A DNA stretch of 64,000 nucleotides, taken from assembly GCA_026398895.1 (NCBI GenBank), contig JAPLRZ010000045.1, positions 85,430-149,429 on the forward strand, given 5' to 3'. This stretch comes from Methylococcales bacterium. GTDB taxonomy: Bacteria > Pseudomonadota > Gammaproteobacteria > Methylococcales > Methylomonadaceae. The stretch's first letter is position 1; the number at the start of each line of letters is the position of its first letter. This document shows positions 26,175-35,183 of the stretch, piece by piece. The translations under genes were made by a program, and so were the position numbers. The notes under the pieces were generated by a model, which did no database searches, was not told the DNA's origin, and worked only from the letters and a program-made list of their open reading frames with translations.

Positions 26175-28319
26175 ATGCAAGCCTACTCAGCTCTATTCCT
26201 ATTCTATGTTTCGCTGATTGCTTTATTGCCTAGTACGGCATCGGCAACACAACTTAATAATCCTTATACAGAAGACGAGGGCAATCGCTCGGTTTTATAC
26301 GAATCGTTTACTGAACGCCCCAAGCATTTAGACCCTGCGGTGGCGTATAGCTCCAACGAATATGCAATTATTGGACAGATTTATGAACCGCCTTTTCAAT
26401 ATCATTATTTGAAACGACCATACCAACTGATTCCTGCAACAGCGAGTAAAATGCCCGACATTCATTATTTGAATGCTAATGGCGAGCCACTCGCACAGGG
26501 AGCAAAAGACAGCGACATTGTTTTTACCGATTACATCATCGACATAAAACCAAATACTCACTATCAGCCCCATCCAGCGTTAGCGAAAAATGCCACTGGA
26601 GATTATCTTTACCACCAGTTAAGTGCTGAAAAAATCGATGCTCTGCATAGTTTGTCTGACTTTAAAAATACCGACTCACGCGAACTCATCGCCGATGATT
26701 ATATCTATCAAATTAAACGCTTAGCCTATCCTAAGTTGCAATCACCTATCGCCGAAGTAATGAAAAACTATATCGTCGGTTTTGATGAATTCGCTAAACA
26801 AACAGCCGATATACCAATAACCGCACTCAAAAATCAGCCGCTCACGGGCGTGGAAGTATTAAACCGCTATTCATATCGCATACGCATTAAAGGAAAATAC
26901 CCGCAATTTTTATTTTGGCTGGCGATGCCATTTTTCTCACCTATGCCGTGGGAAGCGGATGCGTTTTATAGTCAAGCAGGTTTAGCGGATAAAAATATTA
27001 CCTTAGACTGGTTTCCTCTCGGCACGGGCGCGTATTTTTTAGCGGAAAACAATCCTAATCGGCGCATGATTTTGTTAAAAAACCCGTTGTTTCACAGTGA
27101 AACTTATCCTAGCGAAGGGGAAACAGACGATCTTGCTAAAGGTTTATTACAAGATGCAGGAAAACCTTTGCCCTTTATCGACAAAGTGGTTTTTATGCTG
27201 GAAAAAGAAACCATTCCTTATTGGAGTAAGTTTCTACAAGGTTATTATGATCTATCAGGAATTGCCTCAGACAGTTTTGACCAAGCCATTCAATTTACAG
27301 GTAGTGGCGGCGCACGCTTAACCGAAGCTATGCAGGAAAAAGGTATTCAATTACAAACGGCTGTCACCACCTCTAATTATTATCTTGGCTTTAATATGCT
27401 TGATGCCACCGTAGGCGGTAGCAGTGAAACTGCCAGAAAATTACGTCAGGCTATCGCTATTGCCGTTGATTTTGAAGAGTATATTGCCATTTTTATGAAT
27501 GGACGTGGTGTTACCGCACAAGGCGTATTGCCTCCAGCGATTTATGGTTTTGCCGAAGGACAAGCGGGGATTAATCCTTATGTTTACCATTGGAAAGACG
27601 GTAAAGTACAACGTAAAGCTATTAGCGATGCAAAACAGCTACTGACTGAAGCAGGTTATCAAGGCGGAATAGATCCAAAAACTAAAGAACCGTTAATTTT
27701 ATATTTTGATACGACGGCGGTTAGCGTTGATGATCGTCCACGGATGAATTGGTATCGTAAACAATTTGAAAAACTAGGCATTAAATTGGTGGTTCGCGGC
27801 ACTGATTACAATCGTTTTCAAGAAAAACTACGCATAGGCAATGCGCAATTGTTCTTTTTAGGTTGGAATGCTGATTATCCAGACCCTGAGAATTTTTTGT
27901 TTTTACTTTATGGCCCGCATTCAAAAGTGAAATACGGTGGAGAAAACTCCAGTAATTATCAAAATCCTGAGTTTGACCGCTTGTTTGAACAAATGCGTAA
28001 TATGGATAATGGTGAACAACGTTACCAATTAATTCAGCAATTACAAGAAATTGTCCGTCATGATGCACCGTGGTTATTGGGGTTTCATCCCAAAAATTTC
28101 GCGCTATATCATGGCTGGTATAAAAATTTAAAACCCAATTTAATGGCAAATAATCAGCTTAAATATACGCGCATTGATACAGCTAGCAGAGCCGAAAAAA
28201 GACAGCAATGGAATCAACCGCTATTTTGGCCATTGTTAGTAGGGCTGGGGGTATTTGTGTTACTGCTTATTCCTGCCATTAAGGCATATCACCGCCGCAC
28301 GCATAAAATAGATTTGTAG
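26175..28319 (+). CDS. Peptide/nickel-type ABC transporter substrate-binding protein (SBP_bac_5), membrane-anchored
   Basis: The ATG at 26175 is chosen because it begins a clear signal peptide (MQAYSALFLFYVSLIALLPSTASA). The 714-residue product follows the family-5 pattern: LDPAVAYSSNEYAIIGQIYEPPFQY, DIKPNTHYQPHPA, NYYLGFNMLD, RKLRQAIAIAVDFEEYI and FLGWNADYPDPENFLFLLYGP. It ends with a transmembrane helix (FWPLLVGLGVFVLLLIPAI), so it should stay bound to the inner membrane facing the periplasm. No permease or ATPase genes are adjacent. The protein is larger than typical OppA. Confidence 0.88.
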   Translation: MQAYSALFLFYVSLIALLPSTASATQLNNPYTEDEGNRSVLYESFTERPKHLDPAVAYSSNEYAIIGQIYEPPFQYHYLKRPYQLIPATASKMPDIHYLNANGEPLAQGAKDSDIVFTDYIIDIKPNTHYQPHPALAKNATGDYLYHQLSAEKIDALHSLSDFKNTDSRELIADDYIYQIKRLAYPKLQSPIAEVMKNYIVGFDEFAKQTADIPITALKNQPLTGVEVLNRYSYRIRIKGKYPQFLFWLAMPFFSPMPWEADAFYSQAGLADKNITLDWFPLGTGAYFLAENNPNRRMILLKNPLFHSETYPSEGETDDLAKGLLQDAGKPLPFIDKVVFMLEKETIPYWSKFLQGYYDLSGIASDSFDQAIQFTGSGGARLTEAMQEKGIQLQTAVTTSNYYLGFNMLDATVGGSSETARKLRQAIAIAVDFEEYIAIFMNGRGVTAQGVLPPAIYGFAEGQAGINPYVYHWKDGKVQRKAISDAKQLLTEAGYQGGIDPKTKEPLILYFDTTAVSVDDRPRMNWYRKQFEKLGIKLVVRGTDYNRFQEKLRIGNAQLFFLGWNADYPDPENFLFLLYGPHSKVKYGGENSSNYQNPEFDRLFEQMRNMDNGEQRYQLIQQLQEIVRHDAPWLLGFHPKNFALYHGWYKNLKPNLMANNQLKYTRIDTASRAEKRQQWNQPLFWPLLVGLGVFVLLLIPAIKAYHRRTHKIDL

Positions 28320-28323
28320 CTGT

Positions 28324-28353
28324 GTGGAGTACAAACCTTGGTTTGTACTCCAC
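28324..28353. terminator. Perfect hairpin between convergent genes, probable bidirectional terminator
   Basis: GTGGAGTACAAACC and GGTTTGTACTCCAC form a 14-base perfect stem with a 2-base loop, followed by TTT. It occupies the 41-base gap between the binding-protein gene and the 3' end of mltD, where both transcripts should end. The T tracts are short. Confidence 0.65.
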
Positions 28354-28360
28354 TTTGGGA

Positions 28361-29941
28361 TTAGGTACGTTTCAGTTTTTTGCTTGAGCGTACGGTTTTG
28401 TCAGGGGCTTTGGCAACAACGATGAGCCCCGCTTTGCGATAGTTTTGCGATTTGTTGCTGGGTAACTGAGCGACTAAGTTAATAGCTTTTTTGTCTGTTG
28501 ATTTTTTACTGGAAATAGACACAGTTTTTAAAGAAGCTGTTTTATTATTGTCAGTGGTTTTTTTACCGCTAGTTAACAGTACATTTTTCGCTGAGGCAAC
28601 TTGAACACCTTTAGCGGTACTTTTAGAGGCTTTAGCTACCCACTGAATTGGATCTGCTTTTTTGTTGCTTGAAGGCATTTTTAAAACTTCGCCTGAGCGT
28701 ACTGATTTTCCAGTTGATGGATTAGCCTTAAGTAACGCTTGCACTGTAGTATGGTTTTTAGCAGCAATAAAAGTCAGGCTTTCGCCAGATTTAACTTTGT
28801 ATTTGCTGGGGATTGCTTGCGTCTCTTTTGCCTGCGCTACTCTTATTTCTCTTTGTTCAGCTTGCGCTAACTTCTGCTCTTCACGGCGTACTCGATCTTC
28901 TTGTTCTCTAGCCATTTGAGTTTGATCAACACGATCCTCAAAGGGCAGTTGAGCTAAATTAGTTTTAAATACTGCCACTTTTTCAACGGGTATTAACAAT
29001 CTATTTGGACCGTCAGGTGAGGTGCTAGCACGACTAAAGCCTGGATTTAATTTCATAAATTTATCCAGTGGCATATTCGCTAATTGTGCCGCTTTTAGTA
29101 AATCCAGCGGCGAATCAATCGTAACAACTTCGAGATAGGGTTTGTTCGGAATATTGTTCAAGCGAATACCATACTCGTCCGCATTGGCAATTAATTTAGC
29201 AATCGCTAATAGCCGTGGAACGTAGTCTGCTGTTTCTTTGGGTACGTCCAACGACCAATAATCAGTAGGCAAACTCATGTTTTCATTTTTTTCCATTGCC
29301 TTCCAAACATTGCCTTTACCCCAGTTATAAGAGGCCAAGGCAAGATTCCAATCGCCGTTAAAGGTTTCACCTAAATCTTTAAGAAAAGCAGTGGCAGCTT
29401 GTGTTGAGTCGAGAATATCGCGGCGACCGTCATACCAAGAGTTTTGTTCAAGTCCGTATAGTTTGCCAGTGTCGGGAATAAACTGCCAAAGTCCAGAGGC
29501 ATCGGCTTTTGAATAGGCATCGGGTATAAAGGCACTTTCAACCACGGGTAATAAAGCCAATTCACCTGGAATATTATTTGCCTCAATTTCATCGAGAATA
29601 AGATGTAAATAAGGCTCTGCACGTTGTTGAATTCTGGCAATGTAAGCAGGGTGATTTAAATACCAGTTTAATTGACGATCTACTCGTTCATTGTTGATGT
29701 CAGGCAAGGAATACAAGGACAATAATCGCTCCCAAACGGTATTTTTGTGACTTTGCGCGGTTTTAAAACGACTATCGAGTGTATGAGAACGTAGCTCCTG
29801 TTTATTATTCTGAGAGAAGTTAATTGGTAGCTTATCATTGTAGCTTAACGGTGCTTTTGGAGTTTCTGTAGCACACCCTGCGACAATTAAAGATATGGAA
29901 ATTAATAAAAAATTAACTGGTCTGTTAGAATTACCGAGCAT
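28361..29941 (-). CDS. mltD: Membrane-bound lytic murein transglycosylase D
   Basis: The 526-residue product is a lipoprotein (FLLISISLIVAGC, lipobox VAGC) anchored to the outer membrane. A lytic transglycosylase domain carries the catalytic glutamate in LLPVVESAFIPDAYSKADASGLWQFIPDTGK, then YDGRRDILDSTQAATAFLKDL and ALASYNWGKGNV. One LysM domain (YKVKSGESLTFIAAKNHTTVQALLKANP) binds peptidoglycan. E. coli MltD has two LysM domains; here I see one clear copy and then a serine/lysine-rich tail. It cleaves glycan strands with formation of anhydro-MurNAc. Confidence 0.93.
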   Translation of the reverse strand: MLGNSNRPVNFLLISISLIVAGCATETPKAPLSYNDKLPINFSQNNKQELRSHTLDSRFKTAQSHKNTVWERLLSLYSLPDINNERVDRQLNWYLNHPAYIARIQQRAEPYLHLILDEIEANNIPGELALLPVVESAFIPDAYSKADASGLWQFIPDTGKLYGLEQNSWYDGRRDILDSTQAATAFLKDLGETFNGDWNLALASYNWGKGNVWKAMEKNENMSLPTDYWSLDVPKETADYVPRLLAIAKLIANADEYGIRLNNIPNKPYLEVVTIDSPLDLLKAAQLANMPLDKFMKLNPGFSRASTSPDGPNRLLIPVEKVAVFKTNLAQLPFEDRVDQTQMAREQEDRVRREEQKLAQAEQREIRVAQAKETQAIPSKYKVKSGESLTFIAAKNHTTVQALLKANPSTGKSVRSGEVLKMPSSNKKADPIQWVAKASKSTAKGVQVASAKNVLLTSGKKTTDNNKTASLKTVSISSKKSTDKKAINLVAQLPSNKSQNYRKAGLIVVAKAPDKTVRSSKKLKRT

Positions 29942-30035
29942 TATCTTTAAACCTTGACGAATGTATTTGAATTACTTTCGATTATAACCATGTTTTTACG
30001 GAAAATCATTAAATGATGATTGATTGGGTGAATTG

Positions 30036-30749
30036 ATGAATCGAAGCTTTTTATTTTCTTGCTACCAAACCCCTAGAGGTAAGTTGTTGCAAGAGCTGGA
30101 AGCTGATTATTTACGGCGATCTATTACCGTAAGCTGTCAGCAAATCGTGTTACAAATTGGTGGATTAGGCTGGGAAAATGAATTTGTTGACTGCACTTTA
30201 TATCAACGTTACACAGTATTAGATGCCAAAAAATTAGGTCATGAAACGGCAAGAAAAATTCAGGCAAAAGCGCATCACTTGCCATTACAAAGCGAAAGTG
30301 TCGATATGGTCATTTTGCCACATTTACTAGAATTTGATGCGCAACGTTTTCAAACTATTCGTGAGGTAGAGCGAATTTTGAAACCTGAAGGTTTATTGGT
30401 GGTATTAAATTTTAATCCGTGGAGTTTGTGGGTGAGGTATCAGTATTTGTGGGACAAAAAAATGGCGGATTCATGGACAGGGCATTTTATATCGCGATCA
30501 AGAATGTTGGATTGGTTAAAGTTGTTAAATTTTGAAGTGACGGGGGTCTCAGAATTTAGTTTGGACAGTGTTCATTCAACACAGGGTAAATCGATCACTA
30601 ATCGGCACTCAACGTTTGCCTCGGCTTATGCAATTAAAGCGATAAAACGCCGTTATCAGTTAATTCCGCTAACCCCCGTAAAAAATGAGCGACAATCTTT
30701 ATATTTAGCGAATACAGTTAATTCTGCACGGTCAGAAAAACATGATTGA
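30036..30749 (+). CDS. SAM-dependent methyltransferase next to rnhA (YafS-like)
   Basis: The ATG at 30036 is preferred to an in-frame TTG at 30024. The 237-residue product has a class I methyltransferase core: [13 protein letters not shown], a mid segment [21 protein letters not shown] and [23 protein letters not shown]. The substrate is unknown. E. coli yafS, a putative methyltransferase, is also next to rnhA, which supports orthology of the pair. Its last 8 bases overlap the rnhA start. Confidence 0.85.
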   Translation: MNRSFLFSCYQTPRGKLLQELEADYLRRSITVSCQQIVLQIGGLGWENEFVDCTLYQRYTVLDAKKLGHETARKIQAKAHHLPLQSESVDMVILPHLLEFDAQRFQTIREVERILKPEGLLVVLNFNPWSLWVRYQYLWDKKMADSWTGHFISRSRMLDWLKLLNFEVTGVSEFSLDSVHSTQGKSITNRHSTFASAYAIKAIKRRYQLIPLTPVKNERQSLYLANTVNSARSEKHD

Positions 30750-31191
30750 TGCTGTCATTATTTACACGGATGGGGCTTGTCGTGGCAATCCAGGTGTGGG
30801 CGGCTGGGGTGTTATTCTGAGTTATAAAGGTAAGGTTAAAGAGCTATGCGGCGGTGATAAAGACACCACTAATAATCGTATGGAGTTAATGGCGGCAATC
30901 CAAGCCTTGGAAGCGTTAACCAAACCCTGTGCAGTCAAGCTTTATAGCGATTCAAGTTATGTGTTAAAAGGTATTACCGAATGGATGCCTAACTGGAAAA
31001 AACGCGGTTGGAAAACTGCGGCTAAACATCCCGTTAAAAATATTGATTTATGGCAACGTTTGGATGCTGCCATTGCTCAACACGACATTGAATGGAAATG
31101 GGTAAAAGGGCATTCTGGCGACAAAGGCAATGATAGAGCGGACGCGCTGGCTAATTTGGGCATTGATTCACTGCCCTCCGTTAAACAATAA
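30742..31191 (+). CDS. rnhA: Ribonuclease HI
   Basis: The 149-residue product degrades the RNA strand of RNA-DNA hybrids. The acidic catalytic residues are visible: [17 protein letters not shown] (Asp10), [10 protein letters not shown] (Glu48), LYSDSSYV (Asp70) and [10 protein letters not shown] (Asp134). The WVKGHSGD loop is present. Length is normal. The ATG lies inside the end of the preceding methyltransferase gene, so translation is coupled. Palindrome R6a follows 2 bases after the stop. Confidence 0.97.
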   Translation: MIDAVIIYTDGACRGNPGVGGWGVILSYKGKVKELCGGDKDTTNNRMELMAAIQALEALTKPCAVKLYSDSSYVLKGITEWMPNWKKRGWKTAAKHPVKNIDLWQRLDAAIAQHDIEWKWVKGHSGDKGNDRADALANLGIDSLPSVKQ

Positions 31192-31193
31192 CG

Positions 31194-31247
31194 GGAGTTC
31201 AATAGCTTTAGCTATTGCTGTAAAAATAGCTAAAGCTCTTTTACTCC
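31194..31247. repeat. Palindromic repeat R6, copy a
   Basis: The element is bounded by GGAGT and ACTCC and contains two AGCTTTAGCT/AGCTAAAGCT type palindromes separated by a short A run. A related copy is at 44990-45043. It may serve as the transcript end for rnhA. Confidence 0.75.
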
Positions 31248-31263
31248 AGCTTTTAAGTAAGGT

Positions 31264-31647
31264 TCACTTTTTGTTATTCAACAAACTTTTAAGATCAGCA
31301 AATGGATTATGCGTTGCCACAGGGCTGCTGGTTTTAGTCGATTGCACACTGCCAAAGCGCGTTTCTTCATAGCGAGAATGTTCATTATCATGGCAATAAA
31401 GGCACAATAACTCCCAGTTACTGCCATCGCTTGGATTATCATCGTGATTATGATTTTTATGATGCACAGTTAATTCAGTAATGGTTTTATGAGTAAACTC
31501 ACGCGCACATCGCCCACATATCCACGGATACAGTTTAAGAGCCTGCCCTCGATAAGATTGCTCTCTTAACTCCTGATTGCGACGAGCATCTGTAACAATC
31601 TGGTCAAGTTTATGTTTATCGATCTGAGTTCTTTTGATGGTCATCAT
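31264..31647 (-). CDS. yajD: HNH nuclease, YajD family
   Basis: The 127-residue product has the HNH layout. A zinc-binding CGRCAREF pair (CxxC) is followed by TVHHKNHNHDDNPSDGSNWELLCLYCHDNEHSRYEE, which supplies the catalytic histidine pair, the asparagine and the second CxxC. This agrees with E. coli YajD, a small HNH protein of unknown physiological role. Two adjacent ATG codons are possible starts. It is convergent with rnhA, with R6a between them. Confidence 0.88.
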   Translation of the reverse strand: MMTIKRTQIDKHKLDQIVTDARRNQELREQSYRGQALKLYPWICGRCAREFTHKTITELTVHHKNHNHDDNPSDGSNWELLCLYCHDNEHSRYEETRFGSVQSTKTSSPVATHNPFADLKSLLNNKK

Positions 31648-31820
31648 GAATACCTATTATGCTGAGATGGCTTTGTTTTATGTGGGGGAAATATAGTACA
31701 AGAAATTAGGTTTTTATGCTCAATAAGTAGGGCTTAAAAATTGTCTTTGCTGATCTATGGTGTAATGAGTTTTTTAAAATATCGCGTATTACTATTGAAG
31801 CGAGTTCCATGATGTTCATG

Positions 31821-32810
31821 TTATGCGAATTGAAGATGAACGACTTGGTTTTTTGTCGGCACAATGTGCGCATCACCGTCGAGTAACTGCAACACCAGCT
31901 CCGCAACATTAATACCCAATGCCTCCCCAATGCCTATGTACGAACTGGTTAGGCGTGGATTAATTTCTACTACCAGCAATTGCTCGTCTTGTTTAATTAA
32001 ATCAACCCCCACATAGCCCCATAAATCAGGAAACGCTTTAGCTACTTGATCGACAATAGCCTGAAATGGTGCTTTATCTAATCCATAATTCACCTCACAG
32101 CCCACCAATTTAAGACGCTGATTCTCATGAATGATGATGAATTGATGATTAACGCAAATTAACTGCCCCACTCCTTGCTTAAATAACGCGGAAACGCTTA
32201 ATGCAATACCACTGATAAATGGCTGTATAACATACTGTTGGGGATGATGTAGACTGACTAGCAATTTTTCAAAATCATCTTCATTGTTACAAACAAAGCA
32301 ATTTTCACAGCCTGCGCCATCACGCGCTTTAATCACTGTGCCTTGGCTATGAAAATGCGGGTATTTATCTAAACGGTGACTGGGTATAGTGGCAATATGG
32401 TTTGCCGATAACACCTTAAAGGTTTTCATTTTATCAGCGGTTTTCTCAACCGCACTGGACGATGAAGACAGCAAATATTTACCCGCTGTTTCAACGGTAG
32501 AACAGAGCGTCAATAAAATGTCATTGGTTTCGGGAGCAATCGGTAATACGGCATCACAGTCTTCTATGGCACGCGTAAAAACCGCTAATACATCGTCGGT
32601 GGGATTAACAGCAATTTTAGTCACACCTTTTGGTAACTCAGCATTTAATCGCCGCTGATCCAATAACACTGACAATTCATGTTCACCGCTAGCATTTAAA
32701 TCATTCAGCACGGCCGTTAGCATTAGCCAGCCTTCACGCATTAAAGTAGGGGGCAAATCAGTGTTGGCAAAGCCACCACCGTTTATGTATTCAAAAACTA
32801 GGATTTTCAT
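31821..32810 (-). CDS. ATP-grasp domain protein, possibly MfnD-like (tyramine-glutamate ligase type)
   Basis: The 329-residue product is an ATP-grasp ligase. It begins KILVFEYINGGGFANTDLPPTLMREG, followed by the nucleotide-binding part (GTVIKARDGAGCENCFV) and the metal-binding end (GYVGVDLIKQDEQLLVVEINPRLTSSYIG). The N-terminal FEYxxGGG and the overall length resemble ATP-grasp ligases of methanofuran biosynthesis (MfnD), which methylotrophs also encode. The exact acceptor cannot be read from sequence. It stands alone, without other C1-cofactor genes in the window. Confidence 0.8.
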   Translation of the reverse strand: MKILVFEYINGGGFANTDLPPTLMREGWLMLTAVLNDLNASGEHELSVLLDQRRLNAELPKGVTKIAVNPTDDVLAVFTRAIEDCDAVLPIAPETNDILLTLCSTVETAGKYLLSSSSSAVEKTADKMKTFKVLSANHIATIPSHRLDKYPHFHSQGTVIKARDGAGCENCFVCNNEDDFEKLLVSLHHPQQYVIQPFISGIALSVSALFKQGVGQLICVNHQFIIIHENQRLKLVGCEVNYGLDKAPFQAIVDQVAKAFPDLWGYVGVDLIKQDEQLLVVEINPRLTSSYIGIGEALGINVAELVLQLLDGDAHIVPTKNQVVHLQFA

Positions 32811-32908
32811 AAACTATTTTCGACACGGTAAATATAAAGTTAGATTGTCGGTTAGTTTATCAAGCGTTGAGCAATAAAGCATCGCGTATTGTAGAAACGT
32901 AATATTTT

Positions 32909-33079
32909 ATGTCTTTACAGCCAAACTACTTGCTGTCAACGCTAGAATTACAGCCTGATAAGCAAGCGTGGAATGATGTCGTTCGTGGTGAGTCCTTCGA
33001 TACCTCTGGTTTTTACATTCTCTTTATATTCTCTAAAGTATTTTTTACGACTTTTTTACGCGCTACTCCTGTACATTAA
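32909..33079 (+). CDS. Possible small ORF or gene remnant upstream of kdp (low confidence)
   Basis: A 56-codon frame runs from ATG 32909 to TAA 33079 in the 311-base gap before the kdp genes. Its first 34 residues (SLQPNYLLSTLELQPDKQ, then WNDVVRGESFDTSGF) look protein-like, but the rest overlaps a T-rich promoter-like segment. No Shine-Dalgarno sequence is visible. It may be the 5' remnant of a lost gene. Confidence 0.25.
   Translation: MSLQPNYLLSTLELQPDKQAWNDVVRGESFDTSGFYILFIFSKVFFTTFLRATPVH
33009..33062 (+). promoter_or_regulatory. T-rich kdp promoter region with a possible KdpE box
   Basis: The segment contains ATTTTTTACGACTTTTTTACG, resembling the T-rich direct-repeat site bound by KdpE upstream of kdpFABC in E. 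coli (TTTATACTTTTTTTACA type). It is 60 to 110 bases before the first small kdp-linked ORF. The match is by eye only. Confidence 0.4.
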
Positions 33080-33121
33080 GCAGTGACGGTTTTTTATCAT
33101 AATCTTTAAGAGGTGATGCAG

Positions 33122-33214
33122 ATGGACATCTATTATTTATTTATCACAGTATTATTTTTTGTCAGCACAACGTTGTTAATTAAGGCGTGCGAGAAATTAT
33201 GGGGGCAATCATGA
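33122..33214 (+). CDS. Small membrane ORF at the head of the kdp operon
   Basis: A 30-codon frame encodes MDIYYLFITVLFFVSTTLLI followed by KACEKLWGQS, one transmembrane helix and a short basic tail. AAGAGGTGATG provides a ribosome site. It overlaps the kdpF start by 4 bases (ATGA). Small one-helix proteins of similar form sit before kdpF in some other proteobacteria, so it is likely real. Its function is unknown. Confidence 0.65.
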   Translation: MDIYYLFITVLFFVSTTLLIKACEKLWGQS

Positions 33215-33300
33215 ACTGGCTTTATTTACTGAGTGGTGGTTTAGCGGTGGCAGTATTTATTTACTTGCTGGTGGCGTTATTTTATCCAGAGAGGTTCTAA
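33211..33300 (+). CDS. kdpF: Potassium-transporting ATPase small subunit KdpF
   Basis: The 29-residue peptide (MNWLYLLSGGLAVAVFIYLL then VALFYPERF) is a typical KdpF: one transmembrane helix ending in YLLVALxxPExF. KdpF is a lipid-like stabiliser of the KdpABC complex. The start overlaps the preceding small ORF by 4 bases and its stop shares one base with the kdpA start (TAATG). It is too short for usual gene callers. Confidence 0.92.
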   Translation: MNWLYLLSGGLAVAVFIYLLVALFYPERF

Positions 33301-35183
33301 TGACTACGCAAAATTTTTTACAAATCGTGCTGTATCTGGTGGTTTTATTAGCATTGGTTAAACCGTTGGGTACTTACATGGCGCGTATTTATCAAGATGA
33401 ACCTGCGGGTTTGAATCGTTGGTTAGCGGGCTTTGAAAAGCTACTTTATCGATGGTGCAGCGTAGATGTTAAACAAGATATGCGCTGGACACAATACGCG
33501 CTGGCAGTGTTGGTGTTCAACTTGCTGGGATTGTTAGTGGTTTATGCACTGCAACGTTGTCAGGCAGTTTTACCGTTAAATCCGCAAAACTTACCAGCTA
33601 TCAATCCAGATTCGGCATTCAATACCGCCGTCAGTTTTGCCACTAATACCAATTGGCAAGGCTATAGCGGTGAAACCACCATGAGTTATTTCACCCAAAT
33701 GCTGGGACTATCGGTGCAGAATTTTTTATCGGCGGCGACTGGCATGGCGGTGTTAGTGGCATTGACCCGTAGTTTTATTCGCCGTAACAGCAATGGCATT
33801 GGTAATTTTTGGGTGGATATGACGCGCAGCACTTTGTATATTTTGTTGCCGTTGTCTTTGCTGTTGGCAGTGTTGCTGGTCGGTCAAGGCGTGGTGCAGA
33901 CAACAAACCCTTATCAAAACGTAACCTTGATTGAAGCGGTTAGTTATGATCAGCCTAAACTGGATGCTAACGGGCAAGCTGTGATGGATGTTACTGGCAA
34001 ACCTGCGACTGAAACCATTGAAACCAAACAACAAACCCTCGCTTTAGGGCCTGCGGCTGCACAAATCGCCATTAAACAATTGGGTACGAATGGCGGCGGT
34101 TTTTTCAACGTTAATTCGGCACATCCATTTGAAAATCCTACTCCACTGTCCAATTTTTTAGAAATGCTGGCGATTTTACTGATACCAGCGTCCTTGTGTT
34201 ACAGCTTTGGCGTGATGGTCGGTGATACCCGTCAAGGCTGGGTGATTTTAGCGGCGATGACGTTGATTTTTACCGCCTTGGTTTTTGTTGCGGTATCGGC
34301 TGAACAAAGTGGCAACCCACTATTGAAGGTGGATCAAATCGCCTCAGAGTCACAAGCAGGTGGCAACATGGAAGGTAAAGAAACCCGCTTCGGTATTGTT
34401 AATTCCGCATTGTGGGCAGTCGCCACTACCGCAGCTTCTAATGGTTCGGTCAATGCCATGCACGATTCTTTCACGCCGATTGGTGGTTTAGTGCCGATGT
34501 TTTTGATGCAGTTGGGCGAGGTGATTTATGGCGGTGTCGGTTCGGGTCTGTATGGCATGATCGTGTTTGCCATCGTTGCGGTGTTTCTCGCGGGACTGAT
34601 GATAGGTCGTACGCCTGAATATTTGGGCAAAAAAATTGAAGCCTTTGAAATGAAAATGGCGGCGATTATTATCCTTGTACCGCCATTGATGGTGTTAGGC
34701 GGTACGGCGTTGGCGTTGATGCTGGAGGTCGGAAAAGTGGGAGTATTGAACAATGGCGCACATGGTTTTAGTGAAGTGCTGTATGCGTTTTCCTCGGCGG
34801 GTAATAATAATGGTAGTGCGTTTGCGGGTTTGTCGGCTAACACGCCGTTTTATAATTTTCTACTGGGGTTAATCATGTTATTTTCTCGTTACTGGTTGAT
34901 GATTCCTGTACTGGCAATCGCAGGTTCACTTGCCAGTAAAAAAATTGTCCCTGTTGGACTAGGTACGTTACCTACGCATACACCCTTGTTTACGGTGTTA
35001 TTGATGATTACCGTGTTAATGGTGGGTGCGTTGACCTTTGTTCCCGCCTTAGCCTTAGGTCCAATTATTGAACATATTCAAATATCTCAACAGTCGCAGG
35101 TGCTGCCATGCGGAGGTCAGGCTTTGCCTGACTGTCAGGCAAAGTCTGACCTCCATACGATTCACACACAGGTGCAACCATGA
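33300..35183 (+). CDS. kdpA: Potassium-transporting ATPase subunit A, with a repeat-encoded C-terminal tail
   Basis: The 627-residue product is the K+ channel-like subunit of the KdpFABC pump, related to Trk/Ktr channels with about ten membrane helices. The conserved selectivity segments include [61 protein letters not shown] and [14 protein letters not shown]. The family normally ends near ALGPIxEH. Here about 37 extra residues follow (starting [14 protein letters not shown]), and most are encoded by palindromic repeat R5b at 35112-35154. The insertion keeps the frame into the kdpB overlap (ATGA). It probably adds a harmless tail. Confidence 0.95.
   Translation: MTTQNFLQIVLYLVVLLALVKPLGTYMARIYQDEPAGLNRWLAGFEKLLYRWCSVDVKQDMRWTQYALAVLVFNLLGLLVVYALQRCQAVLPLNPQNLPAINPDSAFNTAVSFATNTNWQGYSGETTMSYFTQMLGLSVQNFLSAATGMAVLVALTRSFIRRNSNGIGNFWVDMTRSTLYILLPLSLLLAVLLVGQGVVQTTNPYQNVTLIEAVSYDQPKLDANGQAVMDVTGKPATETIETKQQTLALGPAAAQIAIKQLGTNGGGFFNVNSAHPFENPTPLSNFLEMLAILLIPASLCYSFGVMVGDTRQGWVILAAMTLIFTALVFVAVSAEQSGNPLLKVDQIASESQAGGNMEGKETRFGIVNSALWAVATTAASNGSVNAMHDSFTPIGGLVPMFLMQLGEVIYGGVGSGLYGMIVFAIVAVFLAGLMIGRTPEYLGKKIEAFEMKMAAIIILVPPLMVLGGTALALMLEVGKVGVLNNGAHGFSEVLYAFSSAGNNNGSAFAGLSANTPFYNFLLGLIMLFSRYWLMIPVLAIAGSLASKKIVPVGLGTLPTHTPLFTVLLMITVLMVGALTFVPALALGPIIEHIQISQQSQVLPCGGQALPDCQAKSDLHTIHTQVQP
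35112..35154. repeat. Palindromic repeat R5, copy b, inside the kdpA coding end
   Basis: A near-perfect palindrome from GGAGGTCAGGCTTTGCCTGAC to its mirror GTCAGGCAAAGTCTGACCTCC. It is 43 bases long and translated in frame as part of the KdpA tail. Confidence 0.85.
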
